Below, piece after piece: positions 53,735 through 61,902 of a DNA stretch of 64,000 nt; the first letter of the stretch is position 1; every line of letters starts with the position of its first letter. This DNA is from Clostridia bacterium (lineage in GTDB: Bacteria; Bacillota; Clostridia; Oscillospirales; CAG-272), in NCBI GenBank assembly GCA_017410065.1, contig JAFQRL010000012.1, positions 124,001 to 188,000 on the forward strand. The letters run 5' to 3'. The position numbers and the translations under genes were made by a program. Below the pieces are notes generated by a model that saw only the letters and a program-made list of their open reading frames with translations, searched no databases and was not told the origin of the DNA.

Positions 53735-54943
53735 TCAAAGAAGCCTGATCCTCGACTTGAGCTCGCCGCCGCGACCGATAAGCTTTTCTATTGCCGCATC
53801 GGTCTCCGCTTCGCTCATCTCGGGAGTTATGAAGGCGTATTCGCCCTCTGTGCCAATGACGTGGATCTTGCCGAAAGCACTCTCAACGCACTTCTCGCAA
53901 ACTCCGACCATCGAAATATATGTGCGACATCTGAAGCCGCCGAAATCGGCAACTCCAATATCACCCTTTGTGAACTCGGGCACCGCGTAATGCCTTCCCG
54001 AGCGAAGGATCTCCATAAGATCACCAACCACGGCGGAGGCTGTGGGACCTGCGCCCGCACCGGGACCGTAGAACATCACGCTGTTTATGGGCTCGCCCGC
54101 AACCTCAACCGCGTTGAAAACGCCGTTAACGCCTGCAAGGGGCGCATCGGAGGGAAGCATAAAGGGAGCGACCATCGCGTAAATGCCCTCGTCCTTCACA
54201 AGGCATCTGCCGAGAAGCTTGATCTTAAGACCCACGCTCTCTGCCATAAGCACGTCCTCGTGGCGCACGCCCGTGATGCCCTCGGTGTGTATCTTATCCG
54301 TGGGAATAAGCTTTCCCGTGACAAGAGCCGTGAGAATTGCGATCTTTCTGCAAGCATCCGTGCCGAGCACGTCCGCATCGGGATTTCTCTCCGCATACCC
54401 CTTCGCCTGCGCATCGCTGAGTGCCGCCTCAAAGCTATCTCCGAGAGAGAACATCTTCGTTAATATGTAGTTCGTTGTGCCGTTGAGAATTCCGCGCACC
54501 TCGGTGATCTTATTCTGCTTAACACAGGATATGATCGGGGAGAGCACGGGGATACCGCCGCCGACTGCCGCCTCAAAGCGATAGCAAACGCCTGCCTCCT
54601 CGGCAAGAGCGAGAAATTCGTCTCCGAAATTGGCAACTACCTCCTTATTGGAGGTGATAACGCTCTTTCCCGCCTTGAGTGCCGCAACCGTGAACTCATA
54701 AGCAGGATGGGAGCCGCCCATAACCTCAATGATAACGTCCACCTCGGGATCGTTAACTATAAGGCTGTAATCGTGAACTACCTTGCCGGCAAAGGGAGAG
54801 TCGGGGAAGTCTCTCAGGTCAAGGATATATTTGATGTTGATCTGCTCTCCGCCAAGGGCTTCGACCTCGGCGCAGTTTTTGGTGATGAGATCGGCAACGC
54901 CTCCTCCAACAACACCAAAGCCAAGAATGGCTATATTCTTCAT
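53735..54943 (-). CDS. hom: Homoserine dehydrogenase
   Basis: This 402-residue enzyme reduces aspartate semialdehyde to homoserine, feeding Thr and Met. It shows IAILGFGVVGGGVADLI, EVMGGSHPAYEFTVAALKAG, TSNKEVVA, FEAAVGGGIPVLSPI, RGILNGTTNYILTKM and AERNPDADVLGTDACRK with the catalytic Asp and Lys residues. The length is shorter than forms with a full C-terminal ACT domain (about 430). The last 90 residues are ACT-like at best (RTYISMVGVCEKCVESAFGK). Its leader RNA is strongly structured (54974-55031). Confidence 0.95.
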   Translation of the reverse strand: MKNIAILGFGVVGGGVADLITKNCAEVEALGGEQINIKYILDLRDFPDSPFAGKVVHDYSLIVNDPEVDVIIEVMGGSHPAYEFTVAALKAGKSVITSNKEVVANFGDEFLALAEEAGVCYRFEAAVGGGIPVLSPIISCVKQNKITEVRGILNGTTNYILTKMFSLGDSFEAALSDAQAKGYAERNPDADVLGTDACRKIAILTALVTGKLIPTDKIHTEGITGVRHEDVLMAESVGLKIKLLGRCLVKDEGIYAMVAPFMLPSDAPLAGVNGVFNAVEVAGEPINSVMFYGPGAGAGPTASAVVGDLMEILRSGRHYAVPEFTKGDIGVADFGGFRCRTYISMVGVCEKCVESAFGKIHVIGTEGEYAFITPEMSEAETDAAIEKLIGRGGELKSRIRLL

Positions 54944-54973
54944 TTTGCCTGTCCTTAAAATAAAAATGATAAA

Positions 54974-55031
54974 AGCCGAAGACCTCCGAGCCCTCGCGGA
55001 AAGCTCTCCGTGGAGGGAGTTTGTCTTCGCT
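54974..55031 (-). promoter_or_regulatory. Structured 5' leader of hom (candidate attenuator)
   Basis: Read on the minus strand, AGCGAAGAC pairs with GTCTTCG(G)CT as an outer stem. CCCTC/GAGGG lies inside and CGGA/TCCG at the tip. TTTTATC and TTTTTATTTT follow before the ribosome site. The structure starts about ten bases after the expected transcription start, so it could act as a terminator-type control element or as a stabilising 5' hairpin. Confidence 0.5.
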
Positions 55032-55043
55032 ATTTATGAATAA

Positions 55044-55072
55044 ATTATAACACAGAAAAAAAGGCTTGTCAA
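55044..55072 (-). promoter_or_regulatory. Consensus promoter of hom
   Basis: On the minus strand TTGACA (55072-55067) and TATAAT (55049-55044) are perfect and 17 bases apart. Confidence 0.85.
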
Positions 55073-55138
55073 GTGTTTGGGAGCTCTTTTTATAATACTT
55101 TTATTATTTTTCTTCCGCACACCGCAAAGACTCTTTAG

Positions 55139-55164
55139 CGTGTTATCCTTACGTGTTATCCTTA
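55139..55164. repeat. Perfect 13-bp tandem repeat
   Basis: CGTGTTATCCTTA occurs twice in a row, at 55139-55151 and 55152-55164, in the gene-free region upstream of hom and just before the hairpin-rich element. Confidence 0.8.
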
Positions 55165-55182
55165 ACGGAGAACACGAATAAC

Positions 55183-55388
55183 TAAGTTTGCCCTTACGGG
55201 CAAGTGAAGTTATCTCTGATAGTGAAGTTCACTTCGTGAGTGAAGTTTCGCCTGACTGCGAAGTGATGGGCAAACTTAACTTCACTTGTGCATAGCACAA
55301 ACTTCACTGAAACGGGGTTCCCCGAAGCGAAGCATGAGCTTTTGGGGGGCGCGGTGCAACTTCACTTTCGCGGTAGCGAAAACTTCAC
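55183..55388. repeat. Hairpin-rich repeat element with GTGAAGTT units
   Basis: GTGAAGT(T) occurs at 55204, 55222 and 55240, exactly 18 bases apart. Its reverse complement AACTTCAC starts at 55278, 55300, 55358 and 55381. Between units are distinct mini-hairpins: TATC/GATA, TCAC/GTGA, TTCGC/GCGAA, TGTGC/GCACA and TTTCGC/GCGAAA. An 11-bp inverted repeat, TAAGTTTGCCC (55183-55193) with GGGCAAACTTA (55268-55278), frames the first half. It lies in the 631-base gap 54944-55574. Short open frames across it are not gene-like. It resembles a non-autonomous palindromic repeat rather than a gene. Confidence 0.75.
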
Positions 55389-55574
55389 CAACAGAAAAAG
55401 AGAGAACCGATTTGTCCTCTCTTTCTGCTTGTTTAGGGTTTCTCGTATTTGGTTTTTGGCTTGTGGGATTATTTATAGCTTTGCTTTGATCATTTTATTG
55501 ATCATCTCGCGCTTAGTAGAGTTTTCAAATTCTCCGCTAAGAACCTCACCTATTGCGAGACAGCCCCTTTAATA

Positions 55575-56207
55575 CTATTCCATTCCGAAGGAAGCCTTTT
55601 TCGACTCCTCCGAGATTATTCCGAGCGGGTCGATGCAAGCCCCCTTGAGCCTTACCTCAAAATGAAGATGAGGCTCGTCTGCAAGCTCCTTCACGGAGGT
55701 GTCGCCGACCGTGCCGAGCTTTGTACCCGGCTTCACCGTGTCGCCCTCCTTCACCGCAACCTTCGTCGCGAGGTTCGAATATACGCTCACAACGTCTGCA
55801 CCGTGATCGATCTCGACCGTCATACCGTGCATCGGGTGAGTGTAGACCTTTGTAACCTTTCCCGCCGCGATGGATCTCACCTCTGCGCCCTCGGGTGTTG
55901 CGATGTCAATACCCGTGTGGATGCGCCATTCGCCGAGAGTGGGTGAGAAAACAGGCGCGTCGTTGCTGTGAGTAACAGTAACCGTACCCACCGCAGGCGC
56001 AAGATAGACCGTAGGCTTTTCAGCCTCACCTCCCTCGCCGCCTTCCGTTACGGGAGGAGTGTTATTCTCGGGAGGAAGCTCGTCCTTTTGCTGTGCCGCG
56101 CTCACAAGCCCGATAACTATTGCCGTAATGCAGAGTATTGCGATGGCGAGTGCGTAGATTATTTTAACTCGCTTCGGCTGCTCCGCAAATGAAAATTTCT
56201 TTTCCAT
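55575..56207 (-). CDS. M23 family metallopeptidase (cell-wall endopeptidase-like)
   Basis: This 210-residue protein has a membrane anchor or signal at about residues 15-38, a Pro/Glu/Gly linker and an M23 LytM-type domain. The zinc ligands are in HTGID (97-101) and HLHFEV (180-185), both intact, so an active peptidoglycan endopeptidase is likely. It also shows SIAAGKVTKVYTHPMHGMTV and VSVYSNL with the usual strand order. AAAGGAAC precedes the ATG. It has no close neighbours on its strand. Confidence 0.92.
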   Translation of the reverse strand: MEKKFSFAEQPKRVKIIYALAIAILCITAIVIGLVSAAQQKDELPPENNTPPVTEGGEGGEAEKPTVYLAPAVGTVTVTHSNDAPVFSPTLGEWRIHTGIDIATPEGAEVRSIAAGKVTKVYTHPMHGMTVEIDHGADVVSVYSNLATKVAVKEGDTVKPGTKLGTVGDTSVKELADEPHLHFEVRLKGACIDPLGIISEESKKASFGME

Positions 56208-56382
56208 ACTGTTCCTTTCCTTAAAAAATTTCGGTAACGGTATTATTGCCCGAGCCGTGATATTTATTCCTTCCCGCAGATTTTTTTGAAAATTCTATCC
56301 CCGCTTTGCGGCAAATCAGCCCGATTTTTCGGCAAAAGCAAAAGAAAAAGCCCGAATAAGCCCTAAAATTGCATAAATGGAG

Positions 56383-56411
56383 TTGACAAGCGCGAAAAAA
56401 TATATTATAAT
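56383..56411 (+). promoter_or_regulatory. Promoter of the kinase/ParB-like gene and argS
   Basis: TTGACA (56383-56388) and TATAAT (56406-56411) are perfect and 17 bases apart. Confidence 0.85.
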
Positions 56412-56470
56412 AATTTAGTTAAAACGGAGGCGCATACCACCTCGGCAGAGTTTTTTGAAGGAGTCGTCTT

Positions 56471-57292
56471 ATGAAGGAAAAAATATCCTTGGCAGGTGAT
56501 CTCGGCAGCGGTAAGAGCACCGTGTCGAAAATACTTATAGAACGCCTCGGCGCGCAATATTACTCCACAGGCGCGATAGTCCGCTCGATAGCGGAGGAAA
56601 GAGGAATGACGGTGGTCGAGCTCAACCGATATATGGAGACTCACCCCGAAATAGATCACGAAATAGACGACGGCGTTGCAAGGCTTGCGGAGCTTGACGG
56701 CTGCCTCATCATAGATTCCCGAATGGCGTGGCACTTCACAAAGGGCACCTTCAAGGTCTATCTTTCCACGGATATCGAAACCAGCGCCTTAAGAATAATG
56801 GGCGCAAACCGCAAGGGCGAGCACGCTATGACCCTTGAGGACACCGTGAAGGACACGCGCTCCCGCAGAGAGAGCGAGATAAAAAGATATGCCGAGCAAT
56901 ACGGCGTGAATATCAAGGATCTCTCAAACTACGATCTTATAGTGGACACCACCTACGCGACCCCCGAGGAGATAGCCGAGTGCATAATCACCGCCTTTGA
57001 GGTCTGGTGCGAGGACAAGTCCTATAAATCAGCCTTCATCTCCCCCGAGCGGCTTCACTATCCCGACGACGAAGCAGACGCCGAGCTCATAGCATCCCTC
57101 GCCTCCCGCCTTGAATCGGGCGAGAGCATCCCCGCGGTGGAGATCGCCGAGCAGGACGGCGAATTCTACGTGATCTCGGGCACGGAAAGTGCTCTTGCTC
57201 ACGCCTTCGGTATGGCAACCTTTATTCCCGCGGTGCTCAAGGCGGCGAAGCTTGACCCAAAGAGCTTCGTCAGGATGAAAAATTCAATTTGA
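56471..57292 (+). CDS. Cytidylate kinase-like protein fused to a ParB/Srx-like domain
   Basis: This 273-residue protein begins with a P-loop kinase domain (residues 1-185) of cytidylate-kinase type: SLAGDLGSGKSTVSKILIER, YYSTGAIVRSIAEERGM, IIDSRMAWHF and a lid-like ENDTRSRRESEIKRY-type segment (actual TRSRRESEIKRYAEQYG). From about 189 to 256 it has the ParB/sulfiredoxin pattern: SPERLHYPDDEADAELIASL, then SIPAVEIAEQDGEFYVISG and ESALAHAFGMATFIPAVL. The G-x-R motif of ParB is replaced by GTES. This pairing is unusual. GGAG lies about ten bases before the ATG, and argS starts 12 bases after. Confidence 0.82.
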   Translation: MKEKISLAGDLGSGKSTVSKILIERLGAQYYSTGAIVRSIAEERGMTVVELNRYMETHPEIDHEIDDGVARLAELDGCLIIDSRMAWHFTKGTFKVYLSTDIETSALRIMGANRKGEHAMTLEDTVKDTRSRRESEIKRYAEQYGVNIKDLSNYDLIVDTTYATPEEIAECIITAFEVWCEDKSYKSAFISPERLHYPDDEADAELIASLASRLESGESIPAVEIAEQDGEFYVISGTESALAHAFGMATFIPAVLKAAKLDPKSFVRMKNSI

Positions 57293-57304
57293 CAGAGGTA
57301 AAAT

Positions 57305-59059
57305 ATGCTCACATTAAAGAATAAAACGGCAGAGCTTATCGCAGGTGCCGTTGATAAATGCTTCGGCGAGGGTCTGCTCGCCGCCTCGGATATCGTCTCA
57401 ATGCTTGAATATCCCCCCGATAGATCTATGGGAGATATAGCTCTCCCTTGCTTCAGGCTCTCAAAGAGCCTTCGCCGTTCCCCCGTGCAGATAGCCGACA
57501 CTCTCGCGGGCTCAATTGAGTGCGAGGAATTCTCCTCGGTCAGCGCGGTGAACGGATATCTGAATTTCAAGATCGACGGCACGGCATTTGCCGCAAGAGT
57601 CATCTCCGATATATCCGCCCTCGGTGATAGCTACGGCTCTCCGAAGTGCGGAGAGGGAAGGGTGGTCGTTCTTGACTATTCCTCCCCCAACGTCGCAAAG
57701 CCCTTCCACATAGGCCACCTCGGCACCACGGTTATAGGTCACTCCCTGAAGCTTCTTCACGAGTTTGCGGGATATAAATGCGTTGGCATCAACTACCTCG
57801 GCGACTGGGGCACCCAGTTCGGTAAGCTTATCACCGCATATAAAAGATGGGGCGACAAGGCAACCGTTGAGCAGGGCGGAGTAGACGAGCTCGTTAAGCT
57901 CTACGTAAGAGTAAATAACGAGATAAAGGCAGAGGAGGACGCAAGCGTTGCGGGTAAGCCCGAGGGCTCGCCCAAGCACTCCGAGCTTGCAGATGCCTCT
58001 CGCGCAGAGTTCGCGAAGATGGAAAGCGGAGACGAGGAAAACCTTGCCCTCTGGCGTTGGTTTGTGGACGTGAGCCTTGAGGAATACCAAAAGACCTATA
58101 AGCTTCTCGGCATAGAATTCGATAGCTATAAGGGCGAGTCCTTCTACACCGATAAAATGCCAGCCCAGGTTAAGAAGCTTCGCGATATGGGACTTCTTGA
58201 AATAGACGACGGCGCATCGGTCGTTAATCTTGATAAATGGAATATGCCCGTGTGCCTTATCCTTAAGAGCGACGGCACGACCCTTTATCCCACAAGAGAT
58301 ATCGCCGCGGCAGTATACCGCAAAGAGACCTACGATTTTGATAAGGCTATCTACGTCACAAGCGCTGCGCAGTCTCTCCACTTTGCTCAATGGTTCAAGG
58401 TGGTTGAGCTTATGGGCTACGATTGGCACGATAAGCTTCTTCACGTACCCTACGGCACAGTCAGCATAAACGGCGCGAAGCTTGCCACGAGAACGGGTAA
58501 CGTTATTCTCCTTAAGGACCTCTTTGCCGAGGCTATCGCCAAGGTGCGCGAGATCGCAAGAGAGAAGAATCCCGACGAAGCCGAATGTCAACGCATTGCA
58601 GAGTGCGTCGGCGTTGGCGCGATAGTATTCTACTACCTCTCAAACAACCGTATGAGAGATATCAACTTTATGATGGACGATGCCCTTTCCTTCGACGGAA
58701 ACACAGGTCCCTACGCCCAGTACACCTATGCGCGCACCTGCTCGGTGCTTGAAAAGGCAGGTGAACGCGGAAAAATGAGCGGTGCTCCCCTTGGTGAGGA
58801 TGAGGTTGAGCTTGCAAAGACCCTCGCCGCCTTCCCCGAGAGAGTTATCTCGGCACTTTCCGAAAGCGAGCCCTCGGTGATCACGAGATTTATCCTTGAT
58901 CTTTGCGCGGCGTTCAACCGCTTCTATCATAATTGCTCGATTGCGAATTGCGAGGACCCCGAGCTGAGGCAGAGCCGTCTTGCTCTCACCTCCGCCGCAA
59001 ATCAGGTGCTCAGGACCGCGCTTCACCTTATCTGTATGCAAAGCCCCGAGAAGATCTGA
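57305..59059 (+). CDS. argS: Arginine--tRNA ligase
   Basis: This 584-residue class I synthetase charges tRNA-Arg. It has SSPNVAKPFHIGHLGTTVIG with the HIGH signature, NYLGDWGTQFGKLI, the KMSKS-equivalent ATRTGNVILLKDL typical of many ArgRS, and the C-terminal anticodon-binding helices (YAQYTYARTCSVLEKAG). The N-terminal Add-1 domain is present (residues 1-105). It is the second gene of the operon starting at 56471. Confidence 0.97.
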   Translation: MLTLKNKTAELIAGAVDKCFGEGLLAASDIVSMLEYPPDRSMGDIALPCFRLSKSLRRSPVQIADTLAGSIECEEFSSVSAVNGYLNFKIDGTAFAARVISDISALGDSYGSPKCGEGRVVVLDYSSPNVAKPFHIGHLGTTVIGHSLKLLHEFAGYKCVGINYLGDWGTQFGKLITAYKRWGDKATVEQGGVDELVKLYVRVNNEIKAEEDASVAGKPEGSPKHSELADASRAEFAKMESGDEENLALWRWFVDVSLEEYQKTYKLLGIEFDSYKGESFYTDKMPAQVKKLRDMGLLEIDDGASVVNLDKWNMPVCLILKSDGTTLYPTRDIAAAVYRKETYDFDKAIYVTSAAQSLHFAQWFKVVELMGYDWHDKLLHVPYGTVSINGAKLATRTGNVILLKDLFAEAIAKVREIAREKNPDEAECQRIAECVGVGAIVFYYLSNNRMRDINFMMDDALSFDGNTGPYAQYTYARTCSVLEKAGERGKMSGAPLGEDEVELAKTLAAFPERVISALSESEPSVITRFILDLCAAFNRFYHNCSIANCEDPELRQSRLALTSAANQVLRTALHLICMQSPEKI

Positions 59060-59092
59060 CGGCACATCATAAGGCAAATACCGCAGAGGCAC

Positions 59093-59163
59093 GGCAATTC
59101 GCAGGATATTCGATCAAGCCGCGATGCTTCAGCACGATATTCGATCAAGCCGCAAGGCAATTC
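59093..59163. repeat. Short dispersed-type direct repeats between argS and yebC
   Basis: GATATTCGATCAAGCCGC occurs at 59105-59122 and 59136-59153, and GGCAATTC at 59093-59100 and 59156-59163. The block fills most of the 136-base spacer. It has the look of the GC-poor/GC-rich alternating repeats scattered in gut Clostridia; this comparison is from memory. Confidence 0.6.
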
Positions 59164-59195
59164 ACACCGTATTAAATTAATAGGAGAAATATATT

Positions 59196-59921
59196 ATGTC
59201 AGGACATTCCAAATGGAATAACATCAAGCACAAGAAGGAGAAGGCGGATGCCGCAAAGGCGAAGATCTTCACCAAGATCGGTAAGGAAATGGCTGTTGCC
59301 ATCAAGGCAGGCGGTCCCGATCCCAACAATAACACAAGGCTCCGCGATCTTATCGCAAAGGCAAAGGCAAACAACGTTCCCAACGATAATATCCAGCGCA
59401 CCATCAAAAAGTTCACCGATAACAGCGACATCAACTTCGAGGAGATCACCTACGAGGGCTACGGTCCCTCGGGCGTTGCTATTATAGTTGAGACCTCCAC
59501 CGACAACCGTAACCGCACCGCGGGAAACGTTCGCGCTTGGTTCACAAAGTACGGCGGAAACCTGGGTCAGAACGGTTGCGTCGGCTACCTCTTTGAGGAG
59601 AAGGGCGTTATCACCATCGTTGACGAGGATCAGGAGATCGACGAGGATAAGATTATGGAGGATGCTCTTGAATGTGGCGCGGAGGATATCCGCTCCGACG
59701 AGGGTGAATACACCATCTACACAGAGCCCGCAGATCTTGATGCAGTCCGCGATGCAATAGTCGCCCTCGGCTATAAGATCGAAACGGCAGACGTTGCAAA
59801 GGTGCCCTCCACCTACGTTGAGCTCACAAGCGAGGACGATATCGAGAATATGGAAAAGATGCTCGATAAGTTCAACGAGGACGACGACGTAAACGCGGTC
59901 TACACTAACTGGGATAACTAA
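59196..59921 (+). CDS. yebC: YebC/PmpR family protein
   Basis: This 241-residue protein starts MSGHSKWNNIKHKKEKADA, the family signature. RLRDLIAKAKANNVPNDNIQ and GYGPSGVAIIVETSTDNRNR follow, then NLGQNGCVGYLFEEKGVI. Family members were called transcription regulators; recent work ties some to translation of proline-rich stretches. AGGAGAAATATATT precedes the ATG. It has its own terminator at 59968-60001. Confidence 0.96.
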   Translation: MSGHSKWNNIKHKKEKADAAKAKIFTKIGKEMAVAIKAGGPDPNNNTRLRDLIAKAKANNVPNDNIQRTIKKFTDNSDINFEEITYEGYGPSGVAIIVETSTDNRNRTAGNVRAWFTKYGGNLGQNGCVGYLFEEKGVITIVDEDQEIDEDKIMEDALECGAEDIRSDEGEYTIYTEPADLDAVRDAIVALGYKIETADVAKVPSTYVELTSEDDIENMEKMLDKFNEDDDVNAVYTNWDN

Positions 59922-60307
59922 TTAATGCTTCCCGAAGCACCAATTATGATTAACATAGCAGCCTTCCGACGCCCCGTGAGAAAGCGGGGCGCCGTTTTTT
60001 TACACTCGTTTGCAAACTCTTTTCTCATTGGTAAAAATATACAAATAAAAAGATAATTATTTGTTTGCTTTGCGCATTGCGAAAAACATCGCCTTGATGA
60101 TATAATTATTATGGAGCTTTATGTGGCACTGGTATTATTTGCAGGAAGTCAATTTTTGATATATCATAGTGCATAAAACCGTAGAAAAAATCAATTTTTT
60201 ATGTTAGTATAGTATTGTGACACTTTAATTTTTCGAAGTCTTTCCCTCGCTTTCGTGTGCAGTATTTTGTACCTTGTGAGGAGGAGATTTGGCAGATGGA
60301 GGTAAAA
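59922..60307 (+). other. Gene-free region upstream of the paralog pair
   Basis: This 386-base gap begins with the yebC terminator. The rest is AT-rich. No convincing -35/-10 pair was seen: a TATAGT at 60208-60213 lacks a partner at the right distance. GGAGGT at 60298-60303 is the ribosome site for the next gene. Confidence 0.5.
59968..60001 (+). terminator. Terminator of yebC
   Basis: CGCCCCG (59970-59976) and CGGGGCG (59985-59991) form a GC-rich stem around TGAGAAAG. CCGTTTTTTT follows. Confidence 0.88.
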
Positions 60308-61855
60308 ATGAAAAACGAAAAGGATTGGATAAAGCTTCAGGAGGTCGGCGGTAAGCCTCTCACAGACGCTATAAAAAAGCTATATTCTCTCTTTGGCGAG
60401 GAAATGCTTGATTGGTTTGCCGAGCTTTATGACCCCGGCACAGGCGGCTTTTACGCATCTATTCCCGGCAGAGACGGCGTGAGCTTCGGTCCCGATATTC
60501 AGTGTACGGTGCAGGCTCTCAACTTTATGGTGAATTCGGGTCTCACAAGAGACGTTGGCACCGATTGGCGAGAGTTTCTTCCCGAGGATATGCAGCATAG
60601 GATGATCTATTTCGCAAAGAGCCTTCAGTCTCCCGAAAACGGCTATTTTTACCATAAGCAGTGGGGCAGAGCGGGCACGGATTCAAAGCTCTCCCGCCGC
60701 GGACGGGACCTGAACTGGGCAACGATGCTTTTCGAGGGACTCGGCACCGCTCCCACCTACGACGCACCTAACGGCTTGAAGGGAGACGGCATCACGGCAG
60801 ACGAATACTGGGATTCCCTGGGCACCGATCTTCCTCGCCCCTATACATACGATAGATCTCCGGTTGAGCTTATAGAGGCAGACTCCGAGCTTGCTTCAAT
60901 GAGCGAGGCAGACGAGCTTGAGGCGGCGGCAAACCTTCGCCGCGCAATAGAGACAGCTCCCACGGCTGCGGGAGGGAACGGTGACACCACCGCATACCTC
61001 AAAAGCCACACGGGATATATACGTTATCTTCTTGACCGCGCCGAGCCCGGTATGCATAAGAATCCATATCAGATGGGCAACGAAACGGGCTCTGTCAAAA
61101 ACGAGCTTGAGGCATCCTCGGAAAAGCTTGGTCCCTATAAGTTTAAGGAAGAGGACGGCGAGGAGTGCAGGCAGTTTGACGGAATGACCCTCACGGAAAT
61201 GCTTATTGCCGTGCTGAAGCGCACCATAAATCCCGAAACGGGCATCTGGGGCGACCTTACCCCCGAAGCACCTCTCGGCTCCGAATTCAGATATATCAAC
61301 GGATTTTTCAAGACTGTCGGCAGATTTTTGGAGCACGGCACCTATTATCCGCCCGAATATATCCCGATGGCGGCAGAAAAAATTATGGCTTGCCTTCTCG
61401 GAGACGAGCCCTCCACATCAAACGTATGCGAGATCTTCAATATATGGTCAACCGTATTCTTCCTTAAGGAAAACGTTTCCGCTATCCCCGATGAAAAAGT
61501 CCGCAAGAGCACGCTTGAATACGTAGACAACATATTGAAGGAGAAGGCGCCCGAGGCGGTTCTCAATACCTATAAAAAGCTTAAGGGCTATAAAAAATGC
61601 GACGGCGGTCTTGCCCACAATTATAAAAGAGGCACGACTATCCATCAGGGCTTGCCCGTATCTCCCAACAGAAACGTTTCCGATATGGACGGAACCTGTT
61701 GCGGATGCACGGGCGCGATACGCAATATGTTCCGCGCTCTCGGGCTCTTTGAATATAAGCCCCCCATCTTTGATTCGGAGGATTGGAGGAGGTTCTATAA
61801 GAAGCTTTCGGAAAAGAAGCCCATCGTAAAGAAAAAATACGTTCTCGCAAAATAA
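60308..61855 (+). CDS. Protein of unknown function, cytoplasmic paralog of the next gene
   Basis: This 515-residue protein is similar along most of its length to the C-terminal part of the lipoprotein encoded next. Shared blocks are LYDPGTGGFYAS, GRDGVSFGPDIQCTVQ, SRRGRDLNWATML, GITADEYWD, NPYQMGNETGS, INPETGIWGDLT, EFRYINGFFKTVG, GDEPSTSN and HNYKRGTTIHQGLP with DMDGTC. This spread of blocks fits an (alpha/alpha)-toroid enzyme, perhaps carbohydrate-active; inferred only. No signal peptide is seen, so it should be intracellular. The ATG at 60308 follows GGAGGTAAAA; an in-frame ATG at 60296 is the alternative. AT-rich upstream DNA shows no clear promoter. Confidence 0.78.
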   Translation: MKNEKDWIKLQEVGGKPLTDAIKKLYSLFGEEMLDWFAELYDPGTGGFYASIPGRDGVSFGPDIQCTVQALNFMVNSGLTRDVGTDWREFLPEDMQHRMIYFAKSLQSPENGYFYHKQWGRAGTDSKLSRRGRDLNWATMLFEGLGTAPTYDAPNGLKGDGITADEYWDSLGTDLPRPYTYDRSPVELIEADSELASMSEADELEAAANLRRAIETAPTAAGGNGDTTAYLKSHTGYIRYLLDRAEPGMHKNPYQMGNETGSVKNELEASSEKLGPYKFKEEDGEECRQFDGMTLTEMLIAVLKRTINPETGIWGDLTPEAPLGSEFRYINGFFKTVGRFLEHGTYYPPEYIPMAAEKIMACLLGDEPSTSNVCEIFNIWSTVFFLKENVSAIPDEKVRKSTLEYVDNILKEKAPEAVLNTYKKLKGYKKCDGGLAHNYKRGTTIHQGLPVSPNRNVSDMDGTCCGCTGAIRNMFRALGLFEYKPPIFDSEDWRRFYKKLSEKKPIVKKKYVLAK

Positions 61856-61902
61856 AAAATGTAACGCCCCGCCGCGCGTGGGTGTTAATGAAAGGAAAAC
61901 AA

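Noticed and set aside
55204..55388. Possible CRISPR array
   Set aside because: The repeat is only 8 bases, occurs in both orientations, and the spacers are palindromic. No cas genes are present.
55286..55572. Short overlapping open frames in the hairpin-rich region
   Set aside because: They translate palindromic repeats, lack ribosome sites and overlap each other in different frames.
57512..58591. A 359-codon open frame on the minus strand across argS
   Set aside because: It lies fully antisense to argS, with no family match or ribosome site.
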